From the NCBI GenBank assembly GCA_027036135.1, contig JALVSY010000007.1, positions 190,880-254,879 of the forward strand: DNA of 64,000 nt. The letters are read 5' to 3'. Positions 49,818 through 57,749 of the stretch are shown here, in pieces. The translations under genes and the position numbers were made by a program. The notes below the pieces were generated by a model. The model made no database searches. It had not been told where the DNA came from and saw only the letters and a list, made by a program, of their open reading frames with translations. The stretch's first letter is position 1. Every line of letters begins with the position of its first letter. This stretch comes from Pyrodictiaceae archaeon (GTDB taxonomy: Archaea; Thermoproteota; Thermoprotei_A; Sulfolobales; Pyrodictiaceae).

Positions 49818-50399
49818 TTAGTAAGTAGATGCTAGCCTTTCTCTGAGTCTTTGAAGCGCCTCCTCGTGGTCCTTAGTCCATTTCTTTGACCACTCTAGCT
49901 TTGGCTTGGCTCGTTTTTCTATGATATTAACTAACTTCTCTAGAAGATAGAGCGTGTCTCTTGCCGCTTCTTCTCGGCTCCTGTACCTGCTTAGTGCTAG
50001 GTCTGGGTCGGGGCCGTGGTACTGGTAGTCGTGTAAATCAAGGGCAATGGAGGTATAGCCGTGGTAGCCAGTATAACCTGCTTTCTCTACTAGTAGCGCT
50101 AGTGATTTAAGCCTACTACTTGGTATCCTTGGAATACCTTTCCCGATTAACCACTCCTTATCCTTGTTCCCTAGCTCTTTGCCCAGCTTGTCTATCTCTA
50201 AGGCTAGGAGGGCACCAGTTAGGGCTCTCCATGCCTGGAAGGTCTTGCCAGCAGCATTACGGGTGTAACCCTTATCAAGGAATTCGAGGGCAATTAGTCC
50301 CTCTAACAAAGCCTCTAGGATGCGGGCAGAGGCATAGCCTAGTAGATCCCGTTGAGGCTTCGGAAGAGGCTTCTCTAACTGCTCTGCCGCTGACACCAC
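49818..50399 (-). CDS. PaREP1/HEPN-like family protein, copy 1
   Basis: 193 residues, helical. 'YASARILEALLEGLIALEFLDKGYTRNAAGK' with 'FQAWRALTGALLAL' and 'DLHDYQYHGPDPDLALSRY' are the family landmarks I recall from multicopy crenarchaeal PaREP1/PaREP8 proteins of HEPN-like fold. It is a close paralogue of the gene at 52279-52848 in opposite orientation. A divergent partner gene is not evident. Function unknown; HEPN folds are often RNases or toxin modules. The charged C-terminal tail 'KKWTKDHEEALQRLRERL' is helical. Confidence 0.7.
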   Translation of the reverse strand: MVSAAEQLEKPLPKPQRDLLGYASARILEALLEGLIALEFLDKGYTRNAAGKTFQAWRALTGALLALEIDKLGKELGNKDKEWLIGKGIPRIPSSRLKSLALLVEKAGYTGYHGYTSIALDLHDYQYHGPDPDLALSRYRSREEAARDTLYLLEKLVNIIEKRAKPKLEWSKKWTKDHEEALQRLRERLASTY

Positions 50400-50537
50400 C
50401 TATAACCCTAGGACAACTTGTTCAAAAAGACTCCTAAAAGTTCATAGTTAGGCTAAGAATTAAGGCTAGCCCAAGGGATAGATAATTATACCTAGGACTC
50501 TTGTTGAGCATACCATATAGCTGAAGGGGACTATACT

Positions 50538-50696
50538 ATGCTTGAACCAAGAGAAAGTGAGCTACGAATACGTGGCGCGCCACCTCCGGAGGAGGTTCTT
50601 TAATGGATTCGCGAGAGAAGGGCCCGATTAAGAGCCAATAGGGCTAGACTCGGCGAGTTAGCAGATATTAATCTCGAGGAGGAATTCGAGAATTAA
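50538..50696 (+). pseudogene. VapB-type antitoxin remnant with internal stop
   Basis: ATG 50538 opens a 53-codon frame interrupted by one TAA: 'MLEPRESELRIRGAPPPEEVL', stop, 'WIRERRARLRANRARLGELADINLEEEF'. The Arg-rich helix after the stop is the usual toxin-binding end of a VapB. Immediately upstream of the broken VapC. GGGG lies 9-10 bases before the ATG. Not functional as written. Confidence 0.6.
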
Positions 50697-51099
50697 GAGT
50701 ATTTGTTGACGTTAATGTACTCATATACCTCAATACCCCATTACCAGAAAAGGGAGACGAGACTAATCGAGAAGTTTTGGCTTAACCTAGTCAAGTACCA
50801 CGAGCTATACACAAATGTCCTAGTACTCAACGAGACTATATATCTCGCTGAAGAAATACAATATATCTCCCACGGAAACCATAGAGCTGATAGATAAGGC
50901 CGTGCTACCATATATGGACGTCCTATCCCTAGGATTAGAGGAGTACTTGCTGGCCAAGAAGTTCATGACGCTGTATAACCTGGAGCCATCAGACGCCCTA
51001 CATGCTGCTACTATTATAGCTAATAGGCTTGACGCGATAGCGGGCGAAAATAGAGACTTCGACCGAGCAGGCATTAAGAGAATGTGGATACGAGAGTAA
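50697..51099 (+). pseudogene. VapC-type PIN toxin with two frameshifts
   Basis: Three consecutive frames give one PIN protein: 'RVFVDVNVLIYLNTPLPE', then 'LIEKFWLNLVKYHELYTNVLVLNETIYLAEE', then 'TIELIDKAVLPYMDVLSLGLEEYLLAKKF' and 'LEPSDALHAATIIANRLDAIAGENRDFD'. The four acidic positions (D in VDV, E in LNET, D in SDAL, D in NRDFD) are all present. The track shows parts at 50703 and 50902. With the VapB remnant it is a dead VapBC module. Confidence 0.75.
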
Positions 51100-51212
51100 T
51101 TTAAACAACGGCTTCTTTATTCATTAAGCGATAACGCGAATACACGTAGCTAGCACATGGCAAGCTAAGCCACTATCGCCCGCGCCATGGGCCATCAGAG
51201 AGGGTTATTGTA

Positions 51213-51722
51213 TTATTTTAGCTCCATTCTGGATGCTAATTCTCGTAACACGCTCTCCAAGCTTTTCCCGGATAATAGCTTCTCCACCGCAATAGTGTCC
51301 AATGCAATATATCTCTGCGTCCTAAACCTGTACTTAATGATAGCTTTGTCCTCGGTCCATATAGGTATACCAAGCTTTAGTGCCAAAGCTATGAATGGCG
51401 TATCCTTGGGATCAAAATTCCTTGCAATGATATAGGCCTCTCTGATCTTATCGCTATAAAGCTCTCTTGGGACGATATGGATGAGCATAAATGCCAGCAT
51501 CGCTTTAACTTCGAAGTCGCTAAGAGAGTACCTCTTAAGTTTCTCAACGTGTTTATGGAACTCGATAAGCGCTTCCTCTGGCATAAAAAGATCAAGCTCA
51601 TATTTCTCGATAACACGATAAGCCCTGGAACGCTTGCCAGCTATAATAATCGTGAATAGTACATTACTATCGATTATTAGAGCAAAGCCTTCTTCCTGTA
51701 CTCTTTCTCTAGGCTCCTCCAT
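51213..51722 (-). CDS. PIN-domain toxin of an intact VapBC-like module
   Basis: 169 residues. 'ALIIDSNVLFTIIIAG' (first Asp), 'EEALIEFHKHV' (Glu), 'DPKDTPFIALALKLGIPIWTEDKAII' split as D-x-x-D and the late Asp of 'TEDK' give the PIN active site of the COG-type 'putative RNase' subgroup. ATG 51722 overlaps the antitoxin gene by 46 bases, the usual coupling. Expected to cleave a specific RNA when free of antitoxin. The nearby VapBC at 50538-51099 is dead, so this one may be the functional module of the patch. Confidence 0.8.
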   Translation of the reverse strand: MEEPRERVQEEGFALIIDSNVLFTIIIAGKRSRAYRVIEKYELDLFMPEEALIEFHKHVEKLKRYSLSDFEVKAMLAFMLIHIVPRELYSDKIREAYIIARNFDPKDTPFIALALKLGIPIWTEDKAIIKYRFRTQRYIALDTIAVEKLLSGKSLESVLRELASRMELK

Positions 51723-51904
51723 ACCTCGTTCCTCGTCTCCTCGAACTCTTTAAGGGCTTTCTCCAAATCAATATCAACGCCTTCCTCGAGATAGCTAAGA
51801 ACAAGCTTTTTAGCTAGTCTACGCGAAAGCCCCTCAGCAACCCAGCGAATAACATCCCTCTCCGAGACATCCTCTGGAACTTTAATAACAATAACCTTAG
51901 CCAT
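51677..51904 (-). CDS. Antitoxin of the PIN module
   Basis: 75 residues from ATG 51904 (MAKVIVIKVPEDV); the track's upstream start adds only 'MYWGKC'. N-terminal 'VIVIKVPEDVSERDVIRWVAEGL' looks like a ribbon-helix DNA-binding strand followed by a long helix and a charged tail 'FEETRNEVWRSLEKEYRKKALL' that would bind the toxin. It overlaps the PIN gene by 46 bases. Typical sizes and order for a VapB-like antitoxin, family not exactly identified. Confidence 0.7.
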   Translation of the reverse strand: MAKVIVIKVPEDVSERDVIRWVAEGLSRRLAKKLVLSYLEEGVDIDLEKALKEFEETRNEVWRSLEKEYRKKALL

Positions 51905-51922
51905 GCACTTACCCCAATACAC

Positions 51923-52278
51923 TACTGCGCTATGAGCCCAATAAATTTAGCGAAGAACACCAAGCAGAACACAGCATGACAAGATTAATCCTAATAGCTA
52001 ACTAATGAGGAGAAGCTTCCGCCTATACCCAGGATGGATTTGTATTAAGCCATAGACTCCGGAGACCACGGCAATACCGGGGAAACCTCATTAAAGTATG
52101 CGAAACTGGTCTGATAACAAACATGTCTATATAACTAATGTGTTAATGCTCGATGACTAATTCTATGAGCACAAAAATACAGCATAGAGCCTTTAAGTAA
52201 TACCCATTACTGACCTGGTACAGATTAGTATTAGCAAATCGCTTTTGCCTATTAACTAGAGCAGCAGGGGCGAGTGTA
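51923..52278. other. 356-base AT-rich intergenic stretch in the accessory patch
   Basis: No credible gene on either strand. It holds the minus-strand promoter of the PIN module (AATAAATTTAG near 51945) and, on the plus strand, several TATA-like stretches (CTATATAAC near 52131, CCTTTAAGTAATACC near 52195) before the PaREP1-like gene at 52279. The lower GC than neighbours suits acquired or decayed DNA. Confidence 0.4.
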
Positions 52279-52848
52279 TTGATGCTGAGCAAGGCCCTGG
52301 AGAAGCCGCTGTCTAGGCATGAGAAGAGCCTAAGGGGCTATGCATCTGCCCGCGTACTGGAAGCCCTGCTAGAGAGCATGCTGGCCCTTGAGTTCCTCGC
52401 AAGGGGCTATACCAGGAATGCCGCTGGTAAGGCCTTCCAGGCATGGAGAGCCCTTACAGCAGCTCTACTAGCCCTAGAGAGGGACAAGATAGCTGCGAGG
52501 CTAGATAGTGAGCAGAGAAAATGGCTGCTCCGGGTAGCTATACCTCGTGTGCCCAGTACTAGGCTAAAGCCGCTAAGCAACCTAGTAGAGGAGGCCGGGT
52601 ACCCGAACTACGGCCCCTATACTGACCGCGTACTAAACCTCCATGATTATCAGTGCCATGGCCCAGACCTGGCACTAAGCAAGTACAGGAGCCGAGGAGA
52701 AGCAGCCCAGGACATACTCTACGTTATTAAGCGACTAGTAGAGATCATTGAGAGACGTATTAAGCCTCGGTTAGAAAAGGAGAAATTACGGAACAAGGAA
52801 CACCAAGAAGCTTTAGAAAAGCTTCGACGATTAATTAAACAACAGTAA
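52279..52848 (+). CDS. PaREP1/HEPN-like family protein, copy 2
   Basis: 189 residues, paralogue of the minus-strand gene at 49818-50399: both share 'GYASAR.LEALLE...ALEFL..GYTRNAAGK.FQAWRAL' and 'LHDYQ.HGPD' landmarks and similar length. The two genes form an inverted pair about 1.9 kb apart, flanking the VapBC modules. ATG 52279 with GGGGCGAG about 9 bases upstream. Function unknown, HEPN-like helical fold inferred. Confidence 0.7.
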   Translation: MMLSKALEKPLSRHEKSLRGYASARVLEALLESMLALEFLARGYTRNAAGKAFQAWRALTAALLALERDKIAARLDSEQRKWLLRVAIPRVPSTRLKPLSNLVEEAGYPNYGPYTDRVLNLHDYQCHGPDLALSKYRSRGEAAQDILYVIKRLVEIIERRIKPRLEKEKLRNKEHQEALEKLRRLIKQQ

Positions 52849-52961
52849 ATCTCTACAAGGCAACACAGGGAAGTAACCAGAGAAATTCACGGCTGCCGTA
52901 GTTAACTCCCCGAGGCCTGACAGGCAGAAGAAGGAGAAGAATGGGGATTCTAAAGAAGAGC

Positions 52962-53040
52962 TGGTGCGGCGGCCGGGATTTGAACCCGGGATCACCGGCT
53001 TGGGAGGCCGGCGTCCTAGTCCAGGCTAGACGACCGCCGC
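52962..53040 (-). tRNA. tRNA-Gly (anticodon CCC), CCA encoded
   Basis: Reverse strand: acceptor GCGGCGG pairs with CCGCCGC, D arm GTC..GAC, anticodon stem CCGGC/GCCGG with loop CTCCCAA (anticodon CCC), variable TGATC, T stem CCGGG/CCCGG with loop TTTGAAT, discriminator A then encoded CCA. No intron. Its 3' end points toward the accessory patch at 49-53 kb, the side on which tRNA-targeting elements insert. Confidence 0.95.
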
Positions 53041-53170
53041 TTCCGTGTCGTGTGGTAGCTTTCTATGTGTGGAGGTTTATTTGGGTAGCTCCATACGTTT
53101 TGGTTTCTGTGCGTGTTTCTTTTTAGGGCCTGGTGTTTGCTTGTCTTTCCGTGGCTTGGGGTGTTTTCTT

Positions 53171-53737
53171 GTGTCTGAGACTGTTAGGGCGTTTATCGCT
53201 ATTGATATAGAGGATCCCCGTGTTATTGCCCGGCTTGTTGCTATTCGTGACGCGTTTGTTGCTACTGGTGCTCCTATGAAGCCTGTTGAGGACCAGAATC
53301 TCCATATTACTATTAGGTTTCTCGGTAATATCCCGCTTAGCCTTGCCGACGATATCCGAGGGGTTATTGAGGCTGCTAGGCCTCGTCGCGTGGTTATTCG
53401 TCTCCGCGGCGTGGGGGCGTTTCCTAGTACGCGTAACCCGAGGGTTATCTGGGTAGGTGTCGCTGATGGCGCGGAGGAGCTTACGAGGATTTACCGCGTG
53501 ATTGAGGCTGGTCTTCGCCGCCTAGGGTTCCGGCCCGAGAGGGAGGAGTTTGTGCCTCATGTTACTCTCGCGCGTATCAAGGGGAGGAGGGACATTGAGC
53601 GTGTTGTGAAGCTTCTCCACGAGCTCGCCGAGGAGGATATCGGCGAGATAGTGTTGGAGGCTGTTAGGCTCAAGCAGAGTATCCTTACCCGGAGCGGGCC
53701 TATCTATAAGACGCTAAGGGAAGTAAAAGCGGTTTAG
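53171..53737 (+). CDS. thpR: RNA 2',3'-cyclic phosphodiesterase (ThpR/LigT)
   Basis: Opens 2',3'-cyclic phosphates on RNA, a housekeeping 2H phosphoesterase. Both HxTx motifs are visible: 'NLHITIRFLG' and 'FVPHVTLARIK'. The track begins at 53045, overlapping upstream non-coding sequence with a Cys/Phe-rich leader; GTG 53171 (VSETVRAFIAIDIED) is 7 bases after GGGGTG and matches the family start, giving 188 residues. It converges with narJ. Confidence 0.9.
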   Translation: MSETVRAFIAIDIEDPRVIARLVAIRDAFVATGAPMKPVEDQNLHITIRFLGNIPLSLADDIRGVIEAARPRRVVIRLRGVGAFPSTRNPRVIWVGVADGAEELTRIYRVIEAGLRRLGFRPEREEFVPHVTLARIKGRRDIERVVKLLHELAEEDIGEIVLEAVRLKQSILTRSGPIYKTLREVKAV

Positions 53738-53749
53738 GAGCATTACTTT

Positions 53750-54322
53750 CTAGTCCTTGTTGCTCTCGCTCTCGTTTGCGTTATTCTTCTTACTAGCAAT
53801 ACTGCCGAGCTTCTGAATAGTTTTCTTTAAGGCTCTTACTAGTAACGCGTAGTTTGGAGCCTTGTCCTCTAGGCATTTATAAAGATCGTCTATCCAAGGA
53901 TCTATGTATCTTTTCGCGAACTCGTAAGCAACCTCTGGGCTCTTCTCGCTTATCGCGGACATGTATTCTAACATAACCGGCAGGAAGTCTGGTAGCTCCT
54001 TCTTTATGGGAACATCATATCCCGTTGCTTTAAAGAACATCTTTATCTCTAAAAGGTACTGGCCCACTTGTTCCTGTTTATTTTTCAAGGTATAGTGATG
54101 CGCGTAGAGAGGGCACTGAACCGGCATCTCGAATATAGATACATAAAATTCGTCAGCGTCCTCGGGATTAATGCTGTTAAGGAACTCATAGATCAAGCGA
54201 GCAGATTCCTCGTCCTCGGTTGCAAGTATCTTGTAGACATCTTCTTTAACCTCTACTAATTCTCTAAACTCATCACGAGGATAATCAAATAATATTGACA
54301 GAGTCTTTAACAAGTATTTCAC
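53750..54322 (-). CDS. narJ: NarJ/TorD-family chaperone for nitrate reductase
   Basis: 190 residues, helical. 'LFDYPRDEFREL' N-terminus and 'ELPDFLPVMLEYMSAISE' match the NarJ/DmsD/TorD family, which binds the Tat signal of the molybdenum subunit and holds export until cofactor insertion. As last gene of the nar operon it overlaps the membrane-protein gene by 4 bases (ATGA). Its client is NarG with 'TRRDFLK'. C-terminal tail is Asn/Ser/Lys-rich. Confidence 0.85.
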   Translation of the reverse strand: MKYLLKTLSILFDYPRDEFRELVEVKEDVYKILATEDEESARLIYEFLNSINPEDADEFYVSIFEMPVQCPLYAHHYTLKNKQEQVGQYLLEIKMFFKATGYDVPIKKELPDFLPVMLEYMSAISEKSPEVAYEFAKRYIDPWIDDLYKCLEDKAPNYALLVRALKKTIQKLGSIASKKNNANESESNKD

Positions 54323-55089
54323 GGCTCAGCCACCCTACGAGCCTTATTCATTTCAACTAGATAGAGGGCTGCAAGGGTTATTATTTGGTTAGAGAGCTGT
54401 AAACGAGGCCCTGTGAGAAATAGGCCGTATAATCCAGGCCTCCCGGCTAAAGAGTAAGCTATTAACCCGGCAACAAGGAACCACGGATTCAGTATCCCCA
54501 TGCCGAATGTAAGTATTTGAGACACTGCATAGGTATTAAGAAGGATTAACCCGGCAACAAGAGCTGAAATCGGTATACTCCAACGAAGCCCCTTGACCCC
54601 TTTACGAGTCACCAGCGGTATAGGTGCCAATAACCAAAGTATTTGTGATAGATAAGCCACTAGTAGGCTACTAGTAAAGGAAGTAAGCGCTAACACAGCT
54701 AGAGCTACGGCCTCAGCTACTCTCCTCTTATCACGGACAAGTATTAGCCCTGCAACAAGGAAGAGAACCCATGAGAGACGGATAACACCTAGATAATCAG
54801 CAATAGACAATACCAGCGTTGCTATGGCTATGACTGCTGCAACAATATCCCTGCGAATAGCAGCAATAAGACCAAGGATAACAAGTCCTAAAACAACCGA
54901 TAAGTTGAGAGCAAACAGGCCAGTCTTTGACACTATCTCGGCTAGGAGCCTCGTTACACTTGATGATGGAATGAATATCCATATACGGATAAGTATGCGG
55001 TTAAACAGTAGCTCTACTACGTAAGTAGCTAATAAAGCAGTGGAAAGGGCTTTAGCGCCTCTATAAATGTCCTCATCATTTACTTCCAT
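54319..55089 (-). CDS. Polytopic membrane protein of the nar operon, no histidines
   Basis: 256 residues with about eight TM helices ('ALLATYVVELLFNRILIRIWIFI', 'FALNLSVVLGLVILGLIAAI', 'VLFLVAGLILV', 'LLWLLAPIPLV'-like and others). It occupies the place of the cytochrome b membrane subunit (NarI or NarC-b) yet contains no His at all, so it cannot ligate haem by bis-His. I see no quinone motif. It could be a membrane anchor or a NrfD-like module reduced in cofactors, passing electrons from quinol to the haem b subunit by an unknown route. Translationally coupled to narJ. Confidence 0.6.
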   Translation of the reverse strand: MEVNDEDIYRGAKALSTALLATYVVELLFNRILIRIWIFIPSSSVTRLLAEIVSKTGLFALNLSVVLGLVILGLIAAIRRDIVAAVIAIATLVLSIADYLGVIRLSWVLFLVAGLILVRDKRRVAEAVALAVLALTSFTSSLLVAYLSQILWLLAPIPLVTRKGVKGLRWSIPISALVAGLILLNTYAVSQILTFGMGILNPWFLVAGLIAYSLAGRPGLYGLFLTGPRLQLSNQIITLAALYLVEMNKARRVAEP

Positions 55090-55241
55090 GTGGTCTGCAC
55101 CGCCCTAGGCATCGCTAACACTACTATCGTGAACTAGCTATGTCTGCCCCCTTAAGGGCTTGACTAGTTATTGCCCAGCTAAGAGCTGTGGCATAGAAAT
55201 GAAGAAACAGGGAAAAGAGTAATGCTGGTAAGGAAAAAATA

Positions 55242-56219
55242 TTATGTTGTATGTCTCCTTATGAGTGCTAGCCCTAGTGCTACTGCGAGCACTATTATTA
55301 CTACTGAGAGCCCTATGATAACGCCCTTGTTCACCTTAACTACTGTAGTGGTTTTTGTCACTGTCGCCGTAGTAGTCTTTGTCACAGTCTTTGTAGCAGT
55401 AACGGTGGTTGTCTTTGCTGGTGTAGGCGTTACTGTACCCGTTGCTGTTAGCGGTGCGAATTTCAGTGTGAACCATCCGCTTATCTCGTGCATACCTGCA
55501 CGCTGGTCGAGGGAGCCCTCCCAGTTAGCAAACGCAACACTCGTTGTTTCGCCTGGCTTGAAGCTCGGTACCAGGGGGAACACAGAGCCCATGGGCCTCA
55601 TTAGTACTACCTTCCACATGCCATTCTCGTACTTGGCGCTGGCTACCCAGATTTGTGCTTGTGGCGGTAGCTCCTCAACAGGGCTGGTTGTCGCCTCCTC
55701 CATGCCTATAGCGTACTTCTCGCCAGGCTGCATGCCATACCCGCTACCAGCAACCATGTTTTCAACTCCTCTACCTGCTTTCCAGAATACTATGTTAACT
55801 GGGTGCGCTGTATCGCCCATACATATGTAGGGCATGCCACTGCTGTTCACGGGGAACTCTGCAGCCACCGCGTCCGCGAATGCCGATATATTACCTGGTA
55901 TGCCCTCGACATCTTTTGTTGAGTCCTTCCATTCTATGAATAGTGCGAAGTGCGTGCCGTTGTAGGCCGCTGCAACCTTAAGTGTCCTTGATATCGACTT
56001 ATAAGTTTGAGGATATACTAGCATCTGTGGAGACAAGGGAATGCTTACCTTGCTAACACTGCTCCAGAAACTTGCATCGGGGTTGAGAGGGATAGCGCCT
56101 TGCTTATAATGAACAAGTATTACTGGGGTCTGCGAGGTCGCTAATACCGCTCCAAGCCCGGTTGCTATAGCCGCGACCACGATACCAAGTATTATTCCCA
56201 ACAAGGTACCTTTTCGCAT
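55242..56219 (-). CDS. Haem b-binding gamma subunit (DdhC/EbdC-like) of nitrate reductase
   Basis: 325 residues: N-terminal signal/anchor 'LLGIILGIVVAAIATGLGAVLA', EB_dh-type beta domain with 'CMGDTAHPVNIVFWKAG' (matching the Met-containing haem motif of EbdC/DdhC) and 'FANWEGSLDQRAGMHEISGWFTLKF', then a Thr-rich linker ('TKTVTKTTTATVTKTTT') and a C-terminal TM 'GVIIGLSVVIIVLAVALGLALI'. The linker tethers the haem domain outside the membrane. It should pass electrons to NarH. A strong AAATAAATA box at 56241-56250 gives it a possible own promoter; GGGGAGGG precedes the ATG. Confidence 0.82.
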   Translation of the reverse strand: MRKGTLLGIILGIVVAAIATGLGAVLATSQTPVILVHYKQGAIPLNPDASFWSSVSKVSIPLSPQMLVYPQTYKSISRTLKVAAAYNGTHFALFIEWKDSTKDVEGIPGNISAFADAVAAEFPVNSSGMPYICMGDTAHPVNIVFWKAGRGVENMVAGSGYGMQPGEKYAIGMEEATTSPVEELPPQAQIWVASAKYENGMWKVVLMRPMGSVFPLVPSFKPGETTSVAFANWEGSLDQRAGMHEISGWFTLKFAPLTATGTVTPTPAKTTTVTATKTVTKTTTATVTKTTTVVKVNKGVIIGLSVVIIVLAVALGLALIRRHTT

Positions 56220-56240
56220 GTTTTACCCTCCCCTCTTCAG

Positions 56241-56250
56241 TATTTATTTT
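56241..56250 (-). promoter_or_regulatory. TATA box inside the nar operon
   Basis: AAAATAAATA centred 26 bases before the ATG of the haem b subunit gene. That predicts a start at or near the ATG (leaderless), while a strong GGGGAGGG there serves read-through mRNA from narGH. Confidence 0.4.
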
Positions 56251-56297
56251 CTAACCCTGAAGTCATGACGGCAAGGAAGGAAAACAATGGTTTTGTG

Positions 56298-57710
56298 CTA
56301 GGAGCTTTGAATAGAGGGGATCCGCTGGCTTGCAAGTCTTGGAGGCCTATTGCGTGTAGGTATCACCCATCTATCCTTGCCCAATGCTAGCCACTTGTAG
56401 ATGAGGTCAGCATCCTCTATGCTTAATCCTACTTCTTGCAGTACCGAGGCAGCCGCCATTTTACTCATACCCTCAACGTTTATTCTTCTAAAGAATTCCC
56501 TTATCGCCACTAATCTCTTCAATGCCTTCTTTACTTCATCCACATTCCCGGCAGCAAACATGTTAGCTAAATACTGTAAAGGTATCCTCATTTCATCTAT
56601 AGATGGGATTATGGACTCGTACTTAGCATCATATGTACCGTTGGGCCCCATGCTTGCTATAACCGGGCTTAGTGGCGGTATATAGAACACCATAGGTAAT
56701 GTTCTATATTCCGGATGTAGTGGCAGCGCTATTTCCCACTTCTTGAACATATAGTATGCAGGGCTCTCCTGCGCAGCTTTAATAAAGTTGTCAGGGACTC
56801 CATCAGCCTTTGCTTGCTTTATAACCTTTGGATCGAAGGGATCCAGTATTATGCTACGATGAGCAGCTACTAGCTTATCTTCTGGAGCAGAAGCTGCCTC
56901 TAGTACTTTATCCTCGTCGTATAAGACGACTCCGACGTATCTTATTCTTCCAACGCACGTCTCAACACAGATCGGTGGTAGTCCTACCTCGAGCCTGGGG
57001 TAGCAGAATATGCATTTCTCGCTTTTACCAGTCTTCCAGTTAAAGAATATCTTTTTGTATGGGCAGGCTATCTCGCAGTATCTATAGCCCTTGCACCTGG
57101 TCTGGTCTATAAGTACTATACCGTCTTCCTTCCTCTTATATATAGCTTTTGTTGGGCAAGCCGCAACGCATGCTGGGTTCAAGCAATGGTTGCAGAGTCT
57201 TGGTAGATAGAACATAAATATGTTTCTCAGCGTCATATATATAGATGCTTGTATGTTCTTCCAATTAGGATCAGCTTTTCCATATATGTTTGCACCGCCT
57301 AGATCGTCGTCCCAGTTAGGACTCCACTTGATCTCCATTGGTTTCTTGGTGTACATGTTTATTGGGTTAGCAACTGGCTGCTCCTCTCCTACCTCTGGGG
57401 CAAATAGTGCCTTATAATCATAGGTATATGGTGTATAGTAATCTCTCATCTCCAACGGCTTAAACTTCTTCTCTACTTCAAGTCTTAGCCGAAGCTTACC
57501 GTTTACTAGTACCCAGCCTCCACCATATCTTTCTTGATCCTCCCATAGTTTGGGATAACCAACTCCAGGCCTTGTCTCTACATTAGCCCACCAAGCGTAC
57601 TCTTGGCCCTCTCTATTTGTCCATACCTTTTTCCCATTTATGGCACACGCATGGCATCCTAGACATTTATCGAGATTTATTACCATAGCGAACTGTGCTC
57701 TTATCAACAC
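56298..57710 (-). CDS. narH: Nitrate reductase beta subunit NarH, four-cluster protein with altered first motif
   Basis: 470 residues. Electron wire from the haem b subunit to NarG. Cys groups: 'CLGCHACAING' (16-26), 'CNHCLNPACVAACP', 'CKGYRYCEIACP' and 'KCIFCYPRLEVGLPPICVETC'. The aromatic Tyr in CKGYRYC corresponds to the Trp that makes one cluster [3Fe-4S] in E. coli. The fourth Cys of the first motif (C26 in E. coli numbering as I recall, CIGCHTCSVTC) is Gly here. GTG 57710 with GGGGTG; 39 bases after narG, so one operon. Confidence 0.92.
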   Translation of the reverse strand: MLIRAQFAMVINLDKCLGCHACAINGKKVWTNREGQEYAWWANVETRPGVGYPKLWEDQERYGGGWVLVNGKLRLRLEVEKKFKPLEMRDYYTPYTYDYKALFAPEVGEEQPVANPINMYTKKPMEIKWSPNWDDDLGGANIYGKADPNWKNIQASIYMTLRNIFMFYLPRLCNHCLNPACVAACPTKAIYKRKEDGIVLIDQTRCKGYRYCEIACPYKKIFFNWKTGKSEKCIFCYPRLEVGLPPICVETCVGRIRYVGVVLYDEDKVLEAASAPEDKLVAAHRSIILDPFDPKVIKQAKADGVPDNFIKAAQESPAYYMFKKWEIALPLHPEYRTLPMVFYIPPLSPVIASMGPNGTYDAKYESIIPSIDEMRIPLQYLANMFAAGNVDEVKKALKRLVAIREFFRRINVEGMSKMAAASVLQEVGLSIEDADLIYKWLALGKDRWVIPTRNRPPRLASQRIPSIQSS

Positions 57711-57749
57711 TTTTCACCCCTGCCCTATTCCTTACTTTTTATTATTGAG

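Noticed and set aside
52850-52962. att-site duplicate of the tRNA-Gly 3' end near the accessory patch
   Set aside because: I looked for a second GCGGCGGCCGGG-type segment by eye at the patch edges and found none; a computed search would be needed.
52941-53126. 61-residue plus-strand ORF
   Set aside because: Lies across the tRNA-Gly gene.
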